Source: Atkinsonella hypoxylon (Eukaryota; Ascomycota; Sordariomycetes; Hypocreales; Clavicipitaceae). From it: 64,000 nt of DNA. The stretch spans positions 62,001 to 126,000 of the forward strand of contig JFHB01000032.1 of the NCBI GenBank assembly GCA_000729835.1, written 5' to 3'. The notes below the pieces were generated by a model that saw only the letters and a list, made by a program, of their open reading frames with translations, made no database searches and was not told the DNA's origin. A program made the position numbers and the translations under genes. Every line of letters starts with the position of its first letter. Position 1 is the first letter of the stretch. Of this stretch, positions 11,380 to 24,907 are shown in pieces.

Positions 11380-14300
11380 ATAGCACCAAAAGGAACAGGC
11401 AAGGGAAAGAGCACAAGCCCTAAACGGGGTAGTGGTTCTAGTACACCAGCTAATCCAGCTGCTGCTACTAGCTTTCCTGGTCCAGCAAGGTCCCCCCCTT
11501 AGCCAGTAGATTCCTCTTCTAATAAAGAAGATTATACAGCTAAGAAGGCTCTAAAAGAAGCTAGATTAGCTTCTAAAAGAGTAGTGTAAGTCTATAATGT
11601 GCAAGCTGATCTAAAAGCTTAAATAGATAAGCAACAAGAGACCCTAAATAGATTTATTAGGCATAGTGAAGCAAAACAAAGCTAAAATGAAGGTAATATA
11701 GCTAATTTACTAAGTAAATTAGATACTATAATTACATCTATAGGTAATCTCTTAATAGGGTCTCCTAAGGCAGATCCTGTTACTTTTAAGACTTCTAAAG
11801 TCTCTTTTAAAGTCCCTAAACCTTCTAGTTCCTCTAATAGTGCTACTTTTCTGCCTGCTTTTAATAAAGGCACTATAAAAGAGTTAAATAAGAAGGTCTA
11901 CTTAATTCTAGAGGCTGCTAAGCTAAAAGGCCCTAAAAATTTTAAATAGTAGAAGCAAGCTTTAACTATTTAATTTAGGGCCCTAGGATTCCCTTAATTT
12001 ATTAATAATCCTAGTATAGCTAGTACATTAGTAGATTTAGAGCAAGCTATTATCCTTATAATTATAAGAGATAGTTGCTAATCTAGACCTTAAGCTGCTA
12101 TAAGCTAGCATAAGTCCCCTGTAGATACCTATAACGTTCTAGTTAGGTAATATTCGCAGAGTGCTAAAATACAATGTAGTACGCTATATACTAGTTATTA
12201 CAACTTATTGTTTTCGAACTATAAGGGATCTTTAGAGGCCTTTAATGCTGAATTTAATAATTTACTAGCTAGATTATAGCTCTATAGTGTAGCTATTAAT
12301 CCTATTAACTAGGTAAATTATTATATTAATGCTTTAAAGAAGACCTTCCCTAGCTGGGCTAAAAGGCAGCAATATTCTATTAGAGCTGCTAGAGCATAAG
12401 GTCTATCTGTAAAAATGCTAAATTTACAGTTCCTTATAGCTAACTTATTAGAAGAATAAAGAGATAAAAGCTCCTCTATATCTAAGGCTCTTAGTTATAA
12501 AGCTTCTAATTCTAATGGTTCTAATAATAATAAAGCTAACTAAGGAAAAAATCCTCCTAATTAGAAGAAGAATTCTAATTCTAATTCTAACGATTCTAAT
12601 GCCTCTAAAGATACAGATAAAGTCTCTAAGAATAAGAAGAAGTAGAAGAGCTGAAGAAGAAGTAATAAAAATTCTAGGAATAAGGATAGAGAAGCTGCTT
12701 TTGCTATAGGTTGTTATAACCTATCTACTAGCAACTAGGATACTATAGATTCTAATAGTGAATCTAGCAGTTCTAGTAGTAATAATTCTTACGATTTAGA
12801 TACAGAATCTACTACTAGTAATACTAGTACTACTAGTAATAATACCCCTTCTTTTAACTATTCTAATAGAATAATTAAAAACTCCTTACTATACAATACA
12901 GGTTCTACCTATTATATAGTTAACAATAAGGCATTTTTTAGGACTTTTAAGCCTATAAAAAAGGGTAAAACCGCGCCTATTGCTACTAGAGGAGGTCCTA
13001 TTTATCCTAAAGGATAGGGAACTGCTGTATTCTAGGTACTAGTTAGTATAAATCCAGCTAAATTTAGACCTTTAGCTCTAAAGGATGCTCTATATTGCCT
13101 AGGTTTAGATACTAACCTAATTAGTGGTCTAAAGCACTATTTAATAGGGGGCACTCTCCTTAGAAATTAGCTATTTTTAGCTAATAGAAGCTGCTGTAGG
13201 CTTCTAAATCCCAAAAAGCATGGTTTCTTTCTACAGCTTAAGGGGCAAGAGACCCCTAGAGTGTGTAAAAACCACGCAAATCTCTCTTATATAGAATTTA
13301 CTAGCAATAGTTATAATAGCGGTTATAATGCTAGTTATCCTATAGAGGTTTAAATCCCTTAACAGCCTAGTTTTAATCTAGAGGAATATAGCTAAATCGA
13401 GGAATTATCTAATTTTAAAGAAGAAGATAATACTAATAACAATGCTATAGAGCTATTAGCCCTAGTTCCTAAACGGGCTCCTAGTTAGATTCCTTCTAAT
13501 AACAGGGATTTAGAAGGTCTAAATCCTAAGTTGCTAGATATTAGAGGAAGTGGCCGTCTAGATCCCTTAAACGAGGCCTGTAGTTCTTAAGAGATCTAGC
13601 AAGATAGGGAGCAATAGGAAGCTAGCTCTAATGATAATTCTAGTAACTCTATAGCTTCTTCTTCCTATAAGAAGCTCCTAGAATTAGCTGCTACTTAGCA
13701 CGTTAGATTAGGGCATATAGGACTCCCTTTACTAAAGAAGACTGCTTCTATTACTAAAGGTATTCCTAATTTTACAAAAATCAAGGAAAAGGATTTTAAC
13801 TACCTAGCTTACAACCAAGCTAAAGCTGTTAGAAGACCTAGCAAGCATGCTATTCCTAACCCCCCTAGATGTTTAGATATTATAGAGGGAGATACCGTTA
13901 AAATAGAGCCTATACTGCACAATAAGAGGCCTCTAGTTCTTTTTCTAATTAATAGAAAATTACAGTATAAGTGGTCTTTTAATCTAGCTAATAAAGAGGG
14001 TTCTACTCTCTATAGCTATATTAAAGGCTTCTTTAAGGAATTAAAAAACCAGTATAACTGCTACCCTAAACACCTTTATTTTAATAGTAGTATAGAAATT
14101 AATACTAGGTTGCAAGCTTAGCTATCTTCTAAGGGTATTTGCTTTAGCACCTCTTGCCTCTATATTTACAAACAAAATAGGCTAATAGAGAGAGCTATAA
14201 GGGTACTTCTAGACTGTTTGCGTGCTACCCTATAGTGGTTACAATTACCTCTGTATCTATAGTCTTACATCCTTCCTACTATAGTGGATTTAGTTAATAC

Positions 14301-16740
14301 TACTGCAAATAGTACTAAACCACTAAGTCCTAAACAGCTATATCTAGCTGATTTAGAGCCTTCTAGGACCTATAAGCCTAATTTTACTAAAATAAGGGCT
14401 ATAGGCTCCTATTGTGAAGTTCTAATTCCTTTAGAACAATAATCTAGGTTGCAGAAGCTAGCTAAAAGAACTATTCCTAGTAGACTTTTAGCTACACTAG
14501 GTTCTAATGTATATCTAATATACATCCCCTCTAAACGAGCTGTTATAAAGACTAGCTTCGTTAAAATTATAGAAGGAATAGGTTCTATTTCATAGGGCAT
14601 CCCTAAGGTTCCTATTGGTTCTATAGTAGATAATCCTTTAGAGGGAGAAATCGATAACTAGCAATTAGTAGATAATTATACTTCTAAGTATCCTTATCCT
14701 AGTTATCTAGATGTGCTAAATTATCCACTAGAACCTGTAGATTAAGCTCTTCTACTAAGCAACCCTATAGAAGCTATAAAGGCCCCTAAAGCCCCTATAC
14801 CTATAGAAACACCTATAGAAGCTACTATAGAAGCTAAAGCTAATGCTGATGCTATAGATTTAGATAGAGATATATTTTCCTTAATTAAGGATCTATGCTT
14901 TAAGGTAAGAACTAAAGCAGCTATTACTTCTAATAGTAATAAGGATGAACTTCCTAACACGTGGAAGCAAGCTCTAAAAAGCTCTGCTAAGCAGCATTAG
15001 ATAGAAGCTACCTATAGCGAATTTAAGCAGCTATTAGCTGCTAGAACCTTTAAATTTATAGGGAAAGACTAAGTACTTAAGGGCTAAAGAGTTCTAAAGA
15101 ATAGGCTTATTTATAGGCTTAAAAAGGATAAAGAAAATAATCCTATTAAATATAAGGCCTGCCTTGTTACTAAGGGATTTATATAAATAGAAGGTTAAGA
15201 CTATCTAGAGACCTTTGCTGCAACTAGTATTCCTTCTAGCTGGCGTATATTATTAGCTCTTGCAGCTTTTAATAACTAGGAAGTTAAGCAAATTGACTTT
15301 ATAGGAGCGTTTTTAAATAGCAAGCTAAAGGAAGCTATTTATATAGAAATCCTAGATGGATTCGTTAAATTTACAGAAGCAACGCTATTAGTAGCTAAGC
15401 TACTAAAAAGCTGTAATTACAAGCCCTCTAAAGAGCAAGTAATTAAGCTAGAAAAATCCCTCTATAGTCTAAAGCAAAGTCCTAGAGAATAGCAGTAAAT
15501 TCTAATAGAATTACTTTAAAAGCATAGATTTAAACCTCTTATATTAGACCCAGCAGTCTTTTATAACCTAGCTATATCTATATATATTGCTACTTACGTA
15601 GATAACTGTCTTCTAATTAGTCCAAATCTAAGCTATATCAATAAGCTAAAGAAGTTATTATATAAAGCTTATCTAATAGAAGATAGGGGACCAGCAGAAT
15701 TCTTTCTAGGCGTTTAAATCACCTATAATAGGTCTAAAAGGTCTATTAAAATCTATTAATCTTAATACATCCTTGAAGCCCTAGAAAGATTCAAAATGCT
15801 AGATGCTAAGCTAGCTTCTATCCCTATACAGCTAGGAATTCTAAAGCAACTAGTTACAAAACCTCTCTTAAAATCCGATTATAAGCTTTCTTAGAGCATT
15901 ATAGGTACTATTATGTATCTTATGTTGCTAACTAGGGCTAATATTGCCTTTTCCGTTTAGTGGCTATTAACCTTTCTAGCTAAGCCCTATATAGAGCACC
16001 TAAACGCCTCTAAGTACCTCCTAAGGTACTTAAGTGGTACTAGAAGCTTTGCTATTATTTATAAGCGTTCTAGTCCACACCCTATAGGGTCTTCTTCTAA
16101 AGCTTTTAATAGTTCTATTAGTTATAAAGAAGTACTTAAGACCCTCCTTAGTTATTGCAATAGCGATTTTGCTGGTAATAAAGTCTCTTCTAAATCAACC
16201 TATGCTTATCTATATAAGCTAGCTGGTGGACCTATTAGCTAGAAATTAAAGAAAGCTAGTACTATTGCTTTTTCTACATTAGAAGCAGAATCTAATGTAT
16301 TATCTAAAGCTATTAGGGAATTAGAGTGGCTCTACAGCCTTTTTAAGGAGATAAAGCTACCTTTAACCCCTTCTATTCCTATTAGGTGTAATAATTAAGG
16401 CGCTATAGTTACTGCTTACAACCTAACGTTGTATAGTAGGACTAAGCACACCCTTTTGAAGTTTAACTACATTAGGGAAAAGATTTGTAAAGGTATAGCT
16501 AAGGTTAGTTATATTAATATAAATTAGATGCTAGCAGATAGCCTAACTAAGCCTCTTGCTATTTAAAAGCATTAACAATTCATTAAGTTACTAGAGCTTT
16601 CTAGCTAGCTTATAAAAGCAATAAAAACACTTAAAAAATCGAAAAGCAACGAAAAAACAGTTAAAAATCGAAAACAACAAAAACAATTAATAACAACTAG
16701 TTATATTCAACTATAACTATTCTAGAATTGCTAGAATTAG
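11380..16740 (+). pseudogene. A1 gag-pol relic (Ty1/Copia polyprotein)
   Basis: One frame runs from a mutated start (AAAATAGCACC, probably AAAATGGCACC before RIP) through gag, protease, integrase, reverse transcriptase and RNase H. Gag covers about 11380-12880 and ends in a Lys/Arg patch followed by Asp/Ser-rich sequence; no CCHC knuckle was seen. The protease site reads LLYNTGST near 12885-12908, where DTG is expected. The integrase zinc-binding part has HVRLGH near 13700, but the two Cys are Tyr here (NYLAYNQAK). The integrase core ends with NRLIERA near 14185. Reverse transcriptase spans about 15120-15900 with YVDNC at 15595-15609. RNase H runs to about 16620. Stops occur throughout and the true C-terminus is uncertain. 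Confidence 0.9.
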
Positions 16741-16850
16741 TTATATTATTTAGTTCTGTTATTAGTACTATATTTCGTTAGTTAATTCTAACTTAGATAT
16801 CCTTTAAAGGAGCTAAGTTGCTTATAGAACTAGTTACTTCTTACATTTCT

Positions 16851-16858
16851 AGAGGGAG
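16851..16858 (+). other. Polypurine tract of A1
   Basis: AGAGGGAG lies directly before the 3' LTR. The same octamer precedes the 3' LTR in A2, A3 and (minus strand) A4, marking the plus-strand primer site. Confidence 0.8.
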
Positions 16859-17558
16859 TGTTAAAAATAAGCTACCCTATATAGCCTATTTTTATGCCTA
16901 CTAGTTGCTCTATTACGTGACCCTTATTAGGTCTTGTTACGTTAATTTTTAGTAGAGATATCGCTGTTACTAAATGTAAAACATCTAGAATTAACTAAGG
17001 CAAAGTTGCCTAACCTATAGTTAACTTTAACTGCGATTTTCTCTACAACTAGCAATAGTAGAAATTCAAGAAGTATACTATTTAAAAGCTAAGAATTAGG
17101 GCTATTTAATAGTATAATTGTTAGATAGAGTTGCTTATAAAGGTTGCTTGTTATTAGTGGAATTTATTAAATTGTGTATATAGGCGTCTCGTTTGTATAG
17201 CTGTAAGTCGATTTTTTTGTTTTTATATAGTAAATCTTTTTGCAGAAATTATAAAGTAGCCTATAAGCTCCTTCTAGCGACTATAGCCCGCCGATATAGT
17301 TAGAGGGTCTATAAGGGACTAGAAAGATTCAAGATCCTACCCTTACTAACTTATTCGTTACAGCGCTCTTAATATAAGATACCACTATTATTATAGTTAT
17401 CTACTGCCTCTACGTGATCTATACTATACACTACAGCTTAATTTAGGCCGCTGCTGCTTCCACTACGTGATAATTGCTAGGAGCAATTACAGGTGCTAAA
17501 TCTAAGAGATCACTACCCTCTTAGATATCTAGTCCTGTAATCCCTATTATTTTCAATA
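16859..17558 (+). repeat. 3' LTR of A1
   Basis: This LTR begins TGTTAAAAAT and ends CAATA. Its inner (left) end is more mutated than the 5' LTR. Its outer (right) part keeps ACGTGAT twice where the 5' LTR has ACGTAAT. Confidence 0.95.
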
Positions 17559-17563
17559 AGCAT
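17559..17563. repeat. Target-site duplication of A1 (right), AGCAT
   Basis: Second copy of AGCAT; see 9726-9730. Confidence 0.9.
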
Positions 17564-17740
17564 TAACTATTTCTTCTTCTTCTATTAGCTAGTATTTATA
17601 GCTTTTAAGGTACTTTTTATAGTCTTTCTAGTTAGATTTATCTTTAAACGTTATTATATAGATATATTCCTTATTATTCTGCAGTAAGCTCTATTGTTAA
17701 AAACATTAGAGCTACTAAATATACTACAGCTTTAGCTAAT
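17564..17740 (-). pseudogene. Element D fragment between A1 and A2 (gag/pol linker)
   Basis: On the minus strand a Lys/Glu-rich frame (FKDKSN.KDYKKYLKSYKY, then a run of Glu codons) passes through the A1 insertion site, with one AGCAT copy removed, into the protease region at 8788-9730. This shows that A1 and A2 sit in the same older gene. The fragment itself has no diagnostic domain. Confidence 0.5.
17736..17740. repeat. Target-site duplication of A2 (left), CTAAT
   Basis: CTAAT abuts the left end of A2 and is repeated at 25614-25618. Confidence 0.9.
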
Positions 17741-18445
17741 TGTTAAAAATAAGCTACCCTGTATAGCCTATTTTTATGCTTGCTAGTTGCCTATTAGTTG
17801 CTCTATCACGTGACCCTAACTAGGTCTTGTTACGTTGATTTTTGGTAGAGATATCGCTGTTACTAGATGCGAAACATCTAGAATTAACTAAGGCAAAGTT
17901 GCCTAACCTATAGTTAACTTTAACTGCGATTTTCTCTACAACTAGCAATAGTAGAAATTCAAGAAGTATACCATTTAAAAGCTAAGAATTAGGGCTATCT
18001 AATGGTATAATTGTTGGATAGAGTTGCTTATAAGGGTTGCTGGTTATTAGTGGAATTTGTTAAATTGTGCATATAGGCGTCTTGTTTATATAGCTGTAAG
18101 TCGATTTTTTTGTTTTTATATAGTAAATCTTTTTGCGGAAATTATAAAGTAGCTTACAAGCCCCTTCTAGCAACTACAGCCCGCCGATATAGTTAGTAGG
18201 TCTATAAGGGACTAGAAAGATTCAAGATTCTACCCTCACTTGTTTGTTACAGCGCTCTTAATATAAGATACCACTATTATTATAGTTATCTACTGCCTCT
18301 ACGTGATCTATACTATACACTACAGCTTGATTTAGGCCGCTGCTGCTTCTACTACGTAATAATTGCTAGGAGCAATTACAGGTGCTAAATATAAGAGACC
18401 ACTACCCTCTTCTATCTAGTCCTGTAATCCCTATTATTTTCAAAA
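17741..18445 (+). repeat. 5' LTR of A2
   Basis: This 705-bp LTR pairs with 24908-25613. The outer end retains CACGTGACC and TCTTGTTACG; the 3' LTR has CACGTAACC and TCTTATTACG. Confidence 0.95.
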
Positions 18446-18457
18446 GGTTATAAGCCC
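18446..18457 (+). other. Primer-binding site of A2
   Basis: GGTTATAAGCCC directly follows the LTR. It matches the complement of the initiator tRNA-Met anticodon arm except for one TG-to-TA change. Confidence 0.65.
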
Positions 18458-19405
18458 GGAAGACCTATCTGCAAGCTGTTAGCCCGCTGAAATCTACTAT
18501 TGTGTACTGTATTACCCACTAGAAGCTATATTAAGACCTGCGCTAGCAGCTATCGCTGCCAAAAATTAGTAGCTTGCTGGAAGCTATTAATACCTACTGC
18601 ATATACATCGCTAGCTACTATACTGATGTTTTTATTCTGCCTACCCTATGCCTCCTGCACTCTATGCACCCTATGTATATACACTTTTAAAGCTATTCTT
18701 AATAGCTAGGTTCTATTGTTGCGCAACATTAAAATATATATATCTGCATACATTACATTCGCACTATAAATTGTTTTATTAGGCACTGCCTAATCAATTA
18801 TTTCTATTAAGAAATAAGCTTAGCGCTGCACTGCATCGCTCGTTGATGTGCTGTTATCTCGTATATTGTGCACTCTATGCACCTCTGTTAGTGGCTATAC
18901 TACAATTTATAGTGTACGCTTAACAGCTCTTGTTGCAGATATTCCTGTATTTTCGGTTGTAGAATTAATTTGTGTAGTAATCCCACTAGTTAGGATTTTG
19001 AAGTAGGAATTAGCTAGATATCCCTAAATTAGCTGTGCCTAGGTCTCTACTAATTTATTAGAACCTAATTAGAGAAGAATCTCCTGAATTTTTTAGCTAA
19101 AAATAGCTAGAACCTGTGTTTTATGCCCCTTACAACCGCTTGTTAATCTGATCTACTATACAAATTGTATGTGTATATAGATTGCAATACAACGCAGCCT
19201 TTAGAGCCTATTATACCTATTACGAAAGAAATTAGAGAAAAATCTCAGTATAATTTCTGAAGATATAGGGCACTTCTAAGCCTATAATAGAGCAATCTAT
19301 TAATATCTAGTAGAGGTTATTACTGTTATTTACTACCTTTTCCACTGTAATTTAAGCTATAATTAGCTATAAAGAGCGTTAAATTAGCTATTAAAATCCT
19401 TTAAA
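18458..19405 (+). other. Untranslated leader of A2
   Basis: This is homologous to 10443-11379. A 69-codon open stretch at 18500-18709 is broken in the other copies and lies ahead of gag, so it is not called as a gene. Confidence 0.5.
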
Positions 19406-22400
19406 ATAGCACTAAAAGGAACAGGCAAGGGAAAGAGTATAAGCCCTAAACGGGGTAGTGGTTCTAGTACACCAGCTAATCTAGCTGCTGCTACTAGCTT
19501 TCCTAGTCCAGTAAGGTCCCCCCCTTAGCTAGTAGATTTCTCTTCTAATAAAGAAGATTATACAGCTAAGAAGGCTCTAAAAGAAGCTAGATTAGCTTTT
19601 AAAAGAGTAGTGTAAGTCTATAATGTATAAGCTAACCTAAAAGCTTAAATAGATAAGCAATAAGAGACCCTAAATAGATTTATTAGGTATAGTGAAGTAA
19701 AACAAAGCTAAAATGAAGGTAATATAGCTAATTTACTAAGTAAATTAGATACTATAATTATATCTATAGGTAATCTCTCTATAGGGTCTCCTAAAGCAGA
19801 TCCTGTTACTTCTAGGACTTCTAAAGTCTCTTTTGAAGCCCCTAAACCTTCTAGTTCTAATAGTGCTACTTTTCTGCCTACTTTTAATGAAGGCACTATA
19901 AAAGAGCTAAATAAGAAGGTCCACTCAATTCTAGAGGCTGCTAAGCTGAAAGGCCCTAAAAACTTTAAACAGTAGAAGCAAGCTTTAACTATTTAATTTA
20001 GGGCCCTAGGATTCCCTTAATTTATTAATAATCCTAGTATAGCTAGTACGTTAGTAGACTTAGAGCAAGCTATTATCCTTATAATTATAAGAGATAGTTG
20101 CTAATCTAGACCTTAAGCTGCTATAAGCTAGCATAAGTCCTCTATAGATGCCTATAACGTTCTAGTTAGGCAGTATTTATAGAGTGCTAAAATACAACGT
20201 AGTACACTATATACTAGTTATTACAATTTATTGTTTTTGAACTATAAGGGATCTTTAGAGGCCTTTAATGCTGAATTTAATAATTTACTAGCTAGATTAC
20301 AGCTCTATAGTGTAGCTATTAATCCTATTAACTAGGTAAATCATTATATTAATGCTTTAAAGAAGACCTTCCCTAGCTGGGCTAAAAGGCAGCAATATTC
20401 TATTAGAGCTGCTAAAGCATAAGGTCTATCTGTAAAAATGCTAAATTTACAGTTCCTTATAGCTAACTTATTAGAAGAATAAAGAGATAAAAGCTCCTCT
20501 ATATCTAAGGCTCTTAGTTATAAAGCTTCTAATTCTAATAGTTCTAATAATAATAAAGCTAACTAAGGAAAGAATCCTCCTAATTAGAAGAAGAATTCCG
20601 ATTCTAATTCTAACGATTCTAATGCCTCTAAAGATATAGATAAAGCCTCTAAGAATAAGAAGAAGTAGAAGGGCTAAAGAAGAAGTAATAAAAATTCTAG
20701 GAATAAGGATAGAGAAGCTGCCTTTACTATAGGTTGTTATAACCTATCCACTAGCAACTAGGATACTATAGATTCTAAAAGTGAATTTAGTAGTTCTAGT
20801 AGTGATAATTCTTACGATTTAGATACAGAATCCACTACTAGTGATACTAGTACTACTAGTAATAATACCCCTTCTTTTAACTATTCCAATAGAATAATTA
20901 AAAACTCCTTACTATACAATATAGGTTCTACCTATTATATAGTTAACAATAAGGCATTTTTTAGGACATTTAAGCCTATAAAAAAGGGTAAAACTGCGCC
21001 TATTGCTACTAGAGGAGGTCCTATTTATCCTAAAGAACAGGGAACTGCTGTATTCTAGGTACTAGTTAGTATAAATCTAGCTAAATACAGGCCTTTAGCT
21101 CTAAAGGATGCTCTATATTGCCTAGGTTTAGATACCAACCTAATTAGTGGTCTAAAGCACTATTTAACAGGGGGCACTCTCCTTAGAAATTAGCTATTTC
21201 TAGCTAATAGAAGCTGCTATAAGCTTCTAAATCCCAAAAAGCATAGTTTCTTCTTATAGCTTAAGGGGCAAGAGACCTCTAGAGTGTGTAAAAACCACGT
21301 AAATCTCTCTTATATAGGATTTACTAGCAATAGTTATAATAGCGGTTATAATGCTAGTTATCCTATAGAGGTTTAAATCCCTTAACAGCCTGTTTTTAAT
21401 CCAGAGGAATATAGCTAAATCGAGGAATTATCTAACTTTAAAGAAGAAGAAGCAGATAATACTAATAACGATGTTATAGAGCCTTTAGCTCTAGTTCCTA
21501 AACAAGCTCCTAGTTAGATTCCTTCTAATAACAGGGATTTAGAAGGTCTAAATCCTAAGTTGCTGGATATTGGAGGAAGTAGCTGTCTAGATCCCTTAAA
21601 CAAGGCCTGTAGTTCTTAAGAGATCTAGCAAGATAGGGAGCAACAGGAAGCTAGCTCTAATAATAATTCTAGTAGTATAAATCCTACTGCTTCTTCTTCC
21701 TATAAGAAGCTACTAGAATTAGCTGCTACTTAGCACGTTAGATTAGGGTATATAGAACTCCTTTTACTAAAGAAGACTGCTTCTATTACTAAAGGTATTC
21801 CTAATTTTACAAAAATTAAGGAAAAGGATTTTAACTGCCTAGCTTGCAACTAAGCTAAAGCTGTTAGAAGACCTAGCAAGTATGCTATTCCTAACCCCCC
21901 TAGATGTTTAGATATTATAGAGGGAGATACTGTTAAAATAGAGCCTATACTGCACAATAAGAGGCCTCTAGTTCTTTTTCTAATTAATAGAAAATTACAG
22001 TATAAGTAGTCTTTTAATCTAGCTAATAAAGAGGGTTCTACTCTCTATAGCTATATTAAAGGCTTCTTTAAGGAATTAAAAAACCAGTATAACTGCTACC
22101 CTAAACACCTTTATTTTAATAGTAGTACAGAAATTAATACTAAGTTGTAAGCTTAACTATCTTCTAAGGGTATTTGCTTTAGCACCTCTTGCCCCTATAT
22201 TTACAAACAGAATAGGCTAATAGAGAGAGCTATAAGGGTACTTCTAGACCGTTTACGTACTACCCTATAGTGGTTACAACTACCTCTGTATCTATAGTCT
22301 TACATCCTTTCTGCTATAGTGGATTTAGTTAATACTACTGTAAATAGTACTAAACCACTAAGTTCTAAACAGCTATATTTAGCTGATTTAGAGCCTTCTA

Positions 22401-24740
22401 AGACCTATAAGCCTAATTTTTCCAAAATTAGAGCTATAGGCTCCTATTGCGAAGTTCTAATTCCTTTAGAACAGAGATCTAGGTTGCAGAAGCTAGCTAA
22501 AAGAACTATTTCTAGTAGACTTTTAGCTATGCTAGGTTCTAATGTATATCTAATATATATCCTCTCTAAACGAGCTGTTATAAAGACTAGCTTCGTTAAA
22601 ATTATAGAAGGAATAGGTTCTATTTTATAGAGCATCCCTAAGGTTCCTATTGGTTCTATAGTGGATAATCCTTTAGAGGGAGAAATTGATAACTAGCAGC
22701 AATTAGAAGATAATTATACTCCTAAGTATCCTTATCCTAGTTATCTAGATGTACTAAATTATCCACTAGAACCTATAGAAAATCAAGCTCTTCTACTAAG
22801 CAACCCTATAGAAGCTATAGAGGCCCCTAAAGCCCCTATATCTATAGAAGCCCCTTAGGCTAATATAGAACCTATAGAAGCTAAAGCTGATGCTGATGCT
22901 ATAGATTTAGATAGAGATATATTTTCCTTAATTAAGGATCTATGCTTTAAGGCAAGGACTAAAGCAGCTATTACTTCTAATAGTAATAAGGATAAACTTC
23001 CTAATACGTAGAAGTAAGCCCTAAAAAGCTCTACTAAGCAGCATTAGATAGAAGCTACCTATAGCGAATTTAAGCAGCTATTAGCTGCTAGAACCTTTAA
23101 ATTTATAGGGAAAGACTAAGTACCTAAGGGCTAAAGAGTTCTAAAGAATAGGCTTATCTATAGGCTAAAAAAGGATAAAGAAAATAATCCTATAAAATAT
23201 AAGGCCTACCTTATTGCTAAGGGATTTATATAAATAGAAGGTTAAGATTACCTAAAGACCTTTGCTGCAACTAGTATTCCTTCTAGCTAGCGTATATTAT
23301 TAGCTCTTGCAGCTTTTAATAACTAGGAAGTCGAGCAAATCGACTTTATAGGAGCGTTTTTAAATAGCAAGCTAAAAGAAGCTATTTATATAGAAATCCT
23401 CAATAGATTCGTTGAATTTACAGAGCAAGCATCGCTATTAGTAGCTAAGCTACTAAAAAGCTGTAATTACAAGCCTTCTAAAGACTAAGTAATTAAGCTA
23501 GAAAAATCCCTCTATAGTTTAAAGTAAAGTCCTAGAGAATAGCAGCAAATTCTAACAGAATTACTTCAAAAGCATAGATTTAAACCTCTTATATTAGACC
23601 TAGTAGTCTTTTATAACCCAGCTACATCTATATATATTGCTACTTATGTAGATAACTGTCTTCTAATTAGGCCTAATTTACAATATATTAATAAGCTTAA
23701 AAAGCTACTAAATTAAGCCTATTTAATAGAAGATAGAGGACCAGCAGAATTCTTTCTAGGTGTGTAAATCACCTGTAATAGGTCTAAAAGGTCTATTAAA
23801 ATCCACTAATCTTAATACATCCTTAAAGCACTAGAAAGATTTAAAATGCTAAATGCTAAGCCAGCTTCTATCCCTATACAGCTAGGAATTCTAAAGCAAC
23901 TAGTTACAAAACTTCTCTTAAAATCCGATTATAAGCTTTATTAGAGCATAATAGGTACTATAATGTACCTAATGTTGCTAACTAGGGCTAATATTGCTTT
24001 TTCCGTTCAGTAGCTATTAACCTTTCTAGCTAAGCCCTATATAGAGCACCTAAACGCCTCTAAGCACCTCCTAAGGTACTTAAGTGGTACTAGAAGCTTT
24101 ACTATTATTTATAAGCATTCTAGTCTACACCCTATAGGGTCCTCTTCTAAAGCTTCTAGCTCTAAAGAAGTACTTAAGACCCTCCTTAGTTATTGCAATA
24201 GCGATTTTGCTGGTGATAAAGTCTTTTCTAAATTAACCTATACTTATCTATATAAGCTAGCTGGTGGACCTATTAGCTGGAAATCGAAAAAAGCTAGTAC
24301 TATTGCCCTTTCTACCTTAGAAGCAGAATCTAATGCATTATTAGAAGCTATTAGGGAATTAGAGTGGCTCTACAGCCTTTTTAAGGAGATAAAGCTGCCT
24401 TTAACCCCTCCTATTCCTATTAGGTGTAATAATTAAGGCGCTATAGTTACTGCTTACAACCTAACGTTACATAGTAGGACTAAGCATACCCTTTTGAAGT
24501 TTAACTACATTAGGGAAAAGATTTGTAAAGGTATAGCTAAGGTTAGTTATATTGATATAAATTAGATGCTAGCAGATAGCCTAACTAAGCCTCTTGCTAT
24601 TTAAAAGTATCAACAATTCATTAAGTTACTAGAGCTTTTTAGTTAGCTTATAAAAGCAACAAAAACACTCGAAAAATCGAAAAGCAACGAAAAACAGTTA
24701 AAAATCGAAAACAATAAAAACAATTAACAATAACTAGTTA
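19406..24740 (+). pseudogene. A2 gag-pol relic (Ty1/Copia polyprotein)
   Basis: The mutated start (ATA at 19406-19408) is exactly 971 codons upstream of the open integrase segment at 22319 and 1413 codons upstream of YVDN at 23645. The polyprotein was therefore one uninterrupted frame before RIP. The integrase zinc-binding Cys pair is kept (NCLACN near 21834-21851), unlike A1. The protease site reads YNTGST-like with Asn for Asp. Reverse transcriptase carries YVDNC. RNase H includes STLEAESNAL near 24320. Stops are at former Gln and Trp codons. Confidence 0.9.
22319..22630 (+). pseudogene. Open remnant of the A2 integrase C-terminal region
   Basis: One hundred and three codons of the gag-pol frame are free of stops. 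The stretch includes LVNTT, YLADLEPSKTYKPNF, EVLIPLEQRSRLQKLAKR and SNVYLIYI. It covers the region after the integrase core, comparable to the Copia integrase C-terminal (GKGY-type) domain. The first codon is an internal GTG, so this is not an independent gene. The same stretch is open in A3 and A4, and broken by one TAA in A1. Confidence 0.75.
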
Positions 24741-24899
24741 TATTTAACTATAACTACCCTGGAATTGCTGGAATTAGTTATGTTATTAGTTATATTATTT
24801 GGTCCTGTTATTAATACTGTATTTCGTTGGTTGATTCTAACTTAGATATCCTTTAAAGGAGCTAAGTTGCTTGTAGAACTAGTTACTTCTCATATTTCT

Positions 24900-24907
24900 A
24901 GAGGGAG
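24900..24907 (+). other. Polypurine tract of A2
   Basis: AGAGGGAG directly before the 3' LTR. Confidence 0.8.

Larger units (their letters stand above)
9731..17558 (+). mobile_element. Element A1: complete Ty1/Copia retrotransposon, RIP-mutated, 7.83 kb
   Basis: Two 700-bp LTRs, a primer-binding site, a gag-pol relic in Copia order (integrase before reverse transcriptase), a polypurine tract and a 5-bp duplication delimit the element. The first LTR base is G where other copies have T, so the left end reads GGTTAAAAAT instead of TGTTAAAAAT. A1 and A4 share a shorter LTR start (GCCTACTAGTTGCTC) than A2 and A3. It is inserted in relic D, 182 bp to the left of A2. Confidence 0.95.

Noticed and set aside
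11682..11873. Open minus-strand frame across A1 gag (also 19708-19896 in A2)
   Set aside because: It is the antisense shadow of gag. It stays open because RIP turns CAR into TAR on the sense strand, which reads as Leu or Tyr codons on the other strand.
12515..12709. Plus-strand Arg/Ile/Leu-rich frame in A1
   Set aside because: It is the wrong frame of the Lys/Asn/Ser-rich gag tail; the real frame is set by register with integrase and reverse transcriptase.
14409..14960. Minus-strand open frames at 14409-14600 and 14742-14960 (and 22444-22635)
   Set aside because: Antisense shadows of the integrase C-terminal region and the acidic linker.
16610..16690. A-rich repeat after A1 RNase H as a possible CRISPR-like or microsatellite array
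   Set aside because: AAAACAACAAAAAC-like runs are Lys/Asn/Gln codons at the end of pol; there are no regular repeats and spacers.
18500..18709. A 69-codon open frame in the A2 leader
   Set aside because: It is broken in A1, lies upstream of gag, and has no Met start or recognisable domain.
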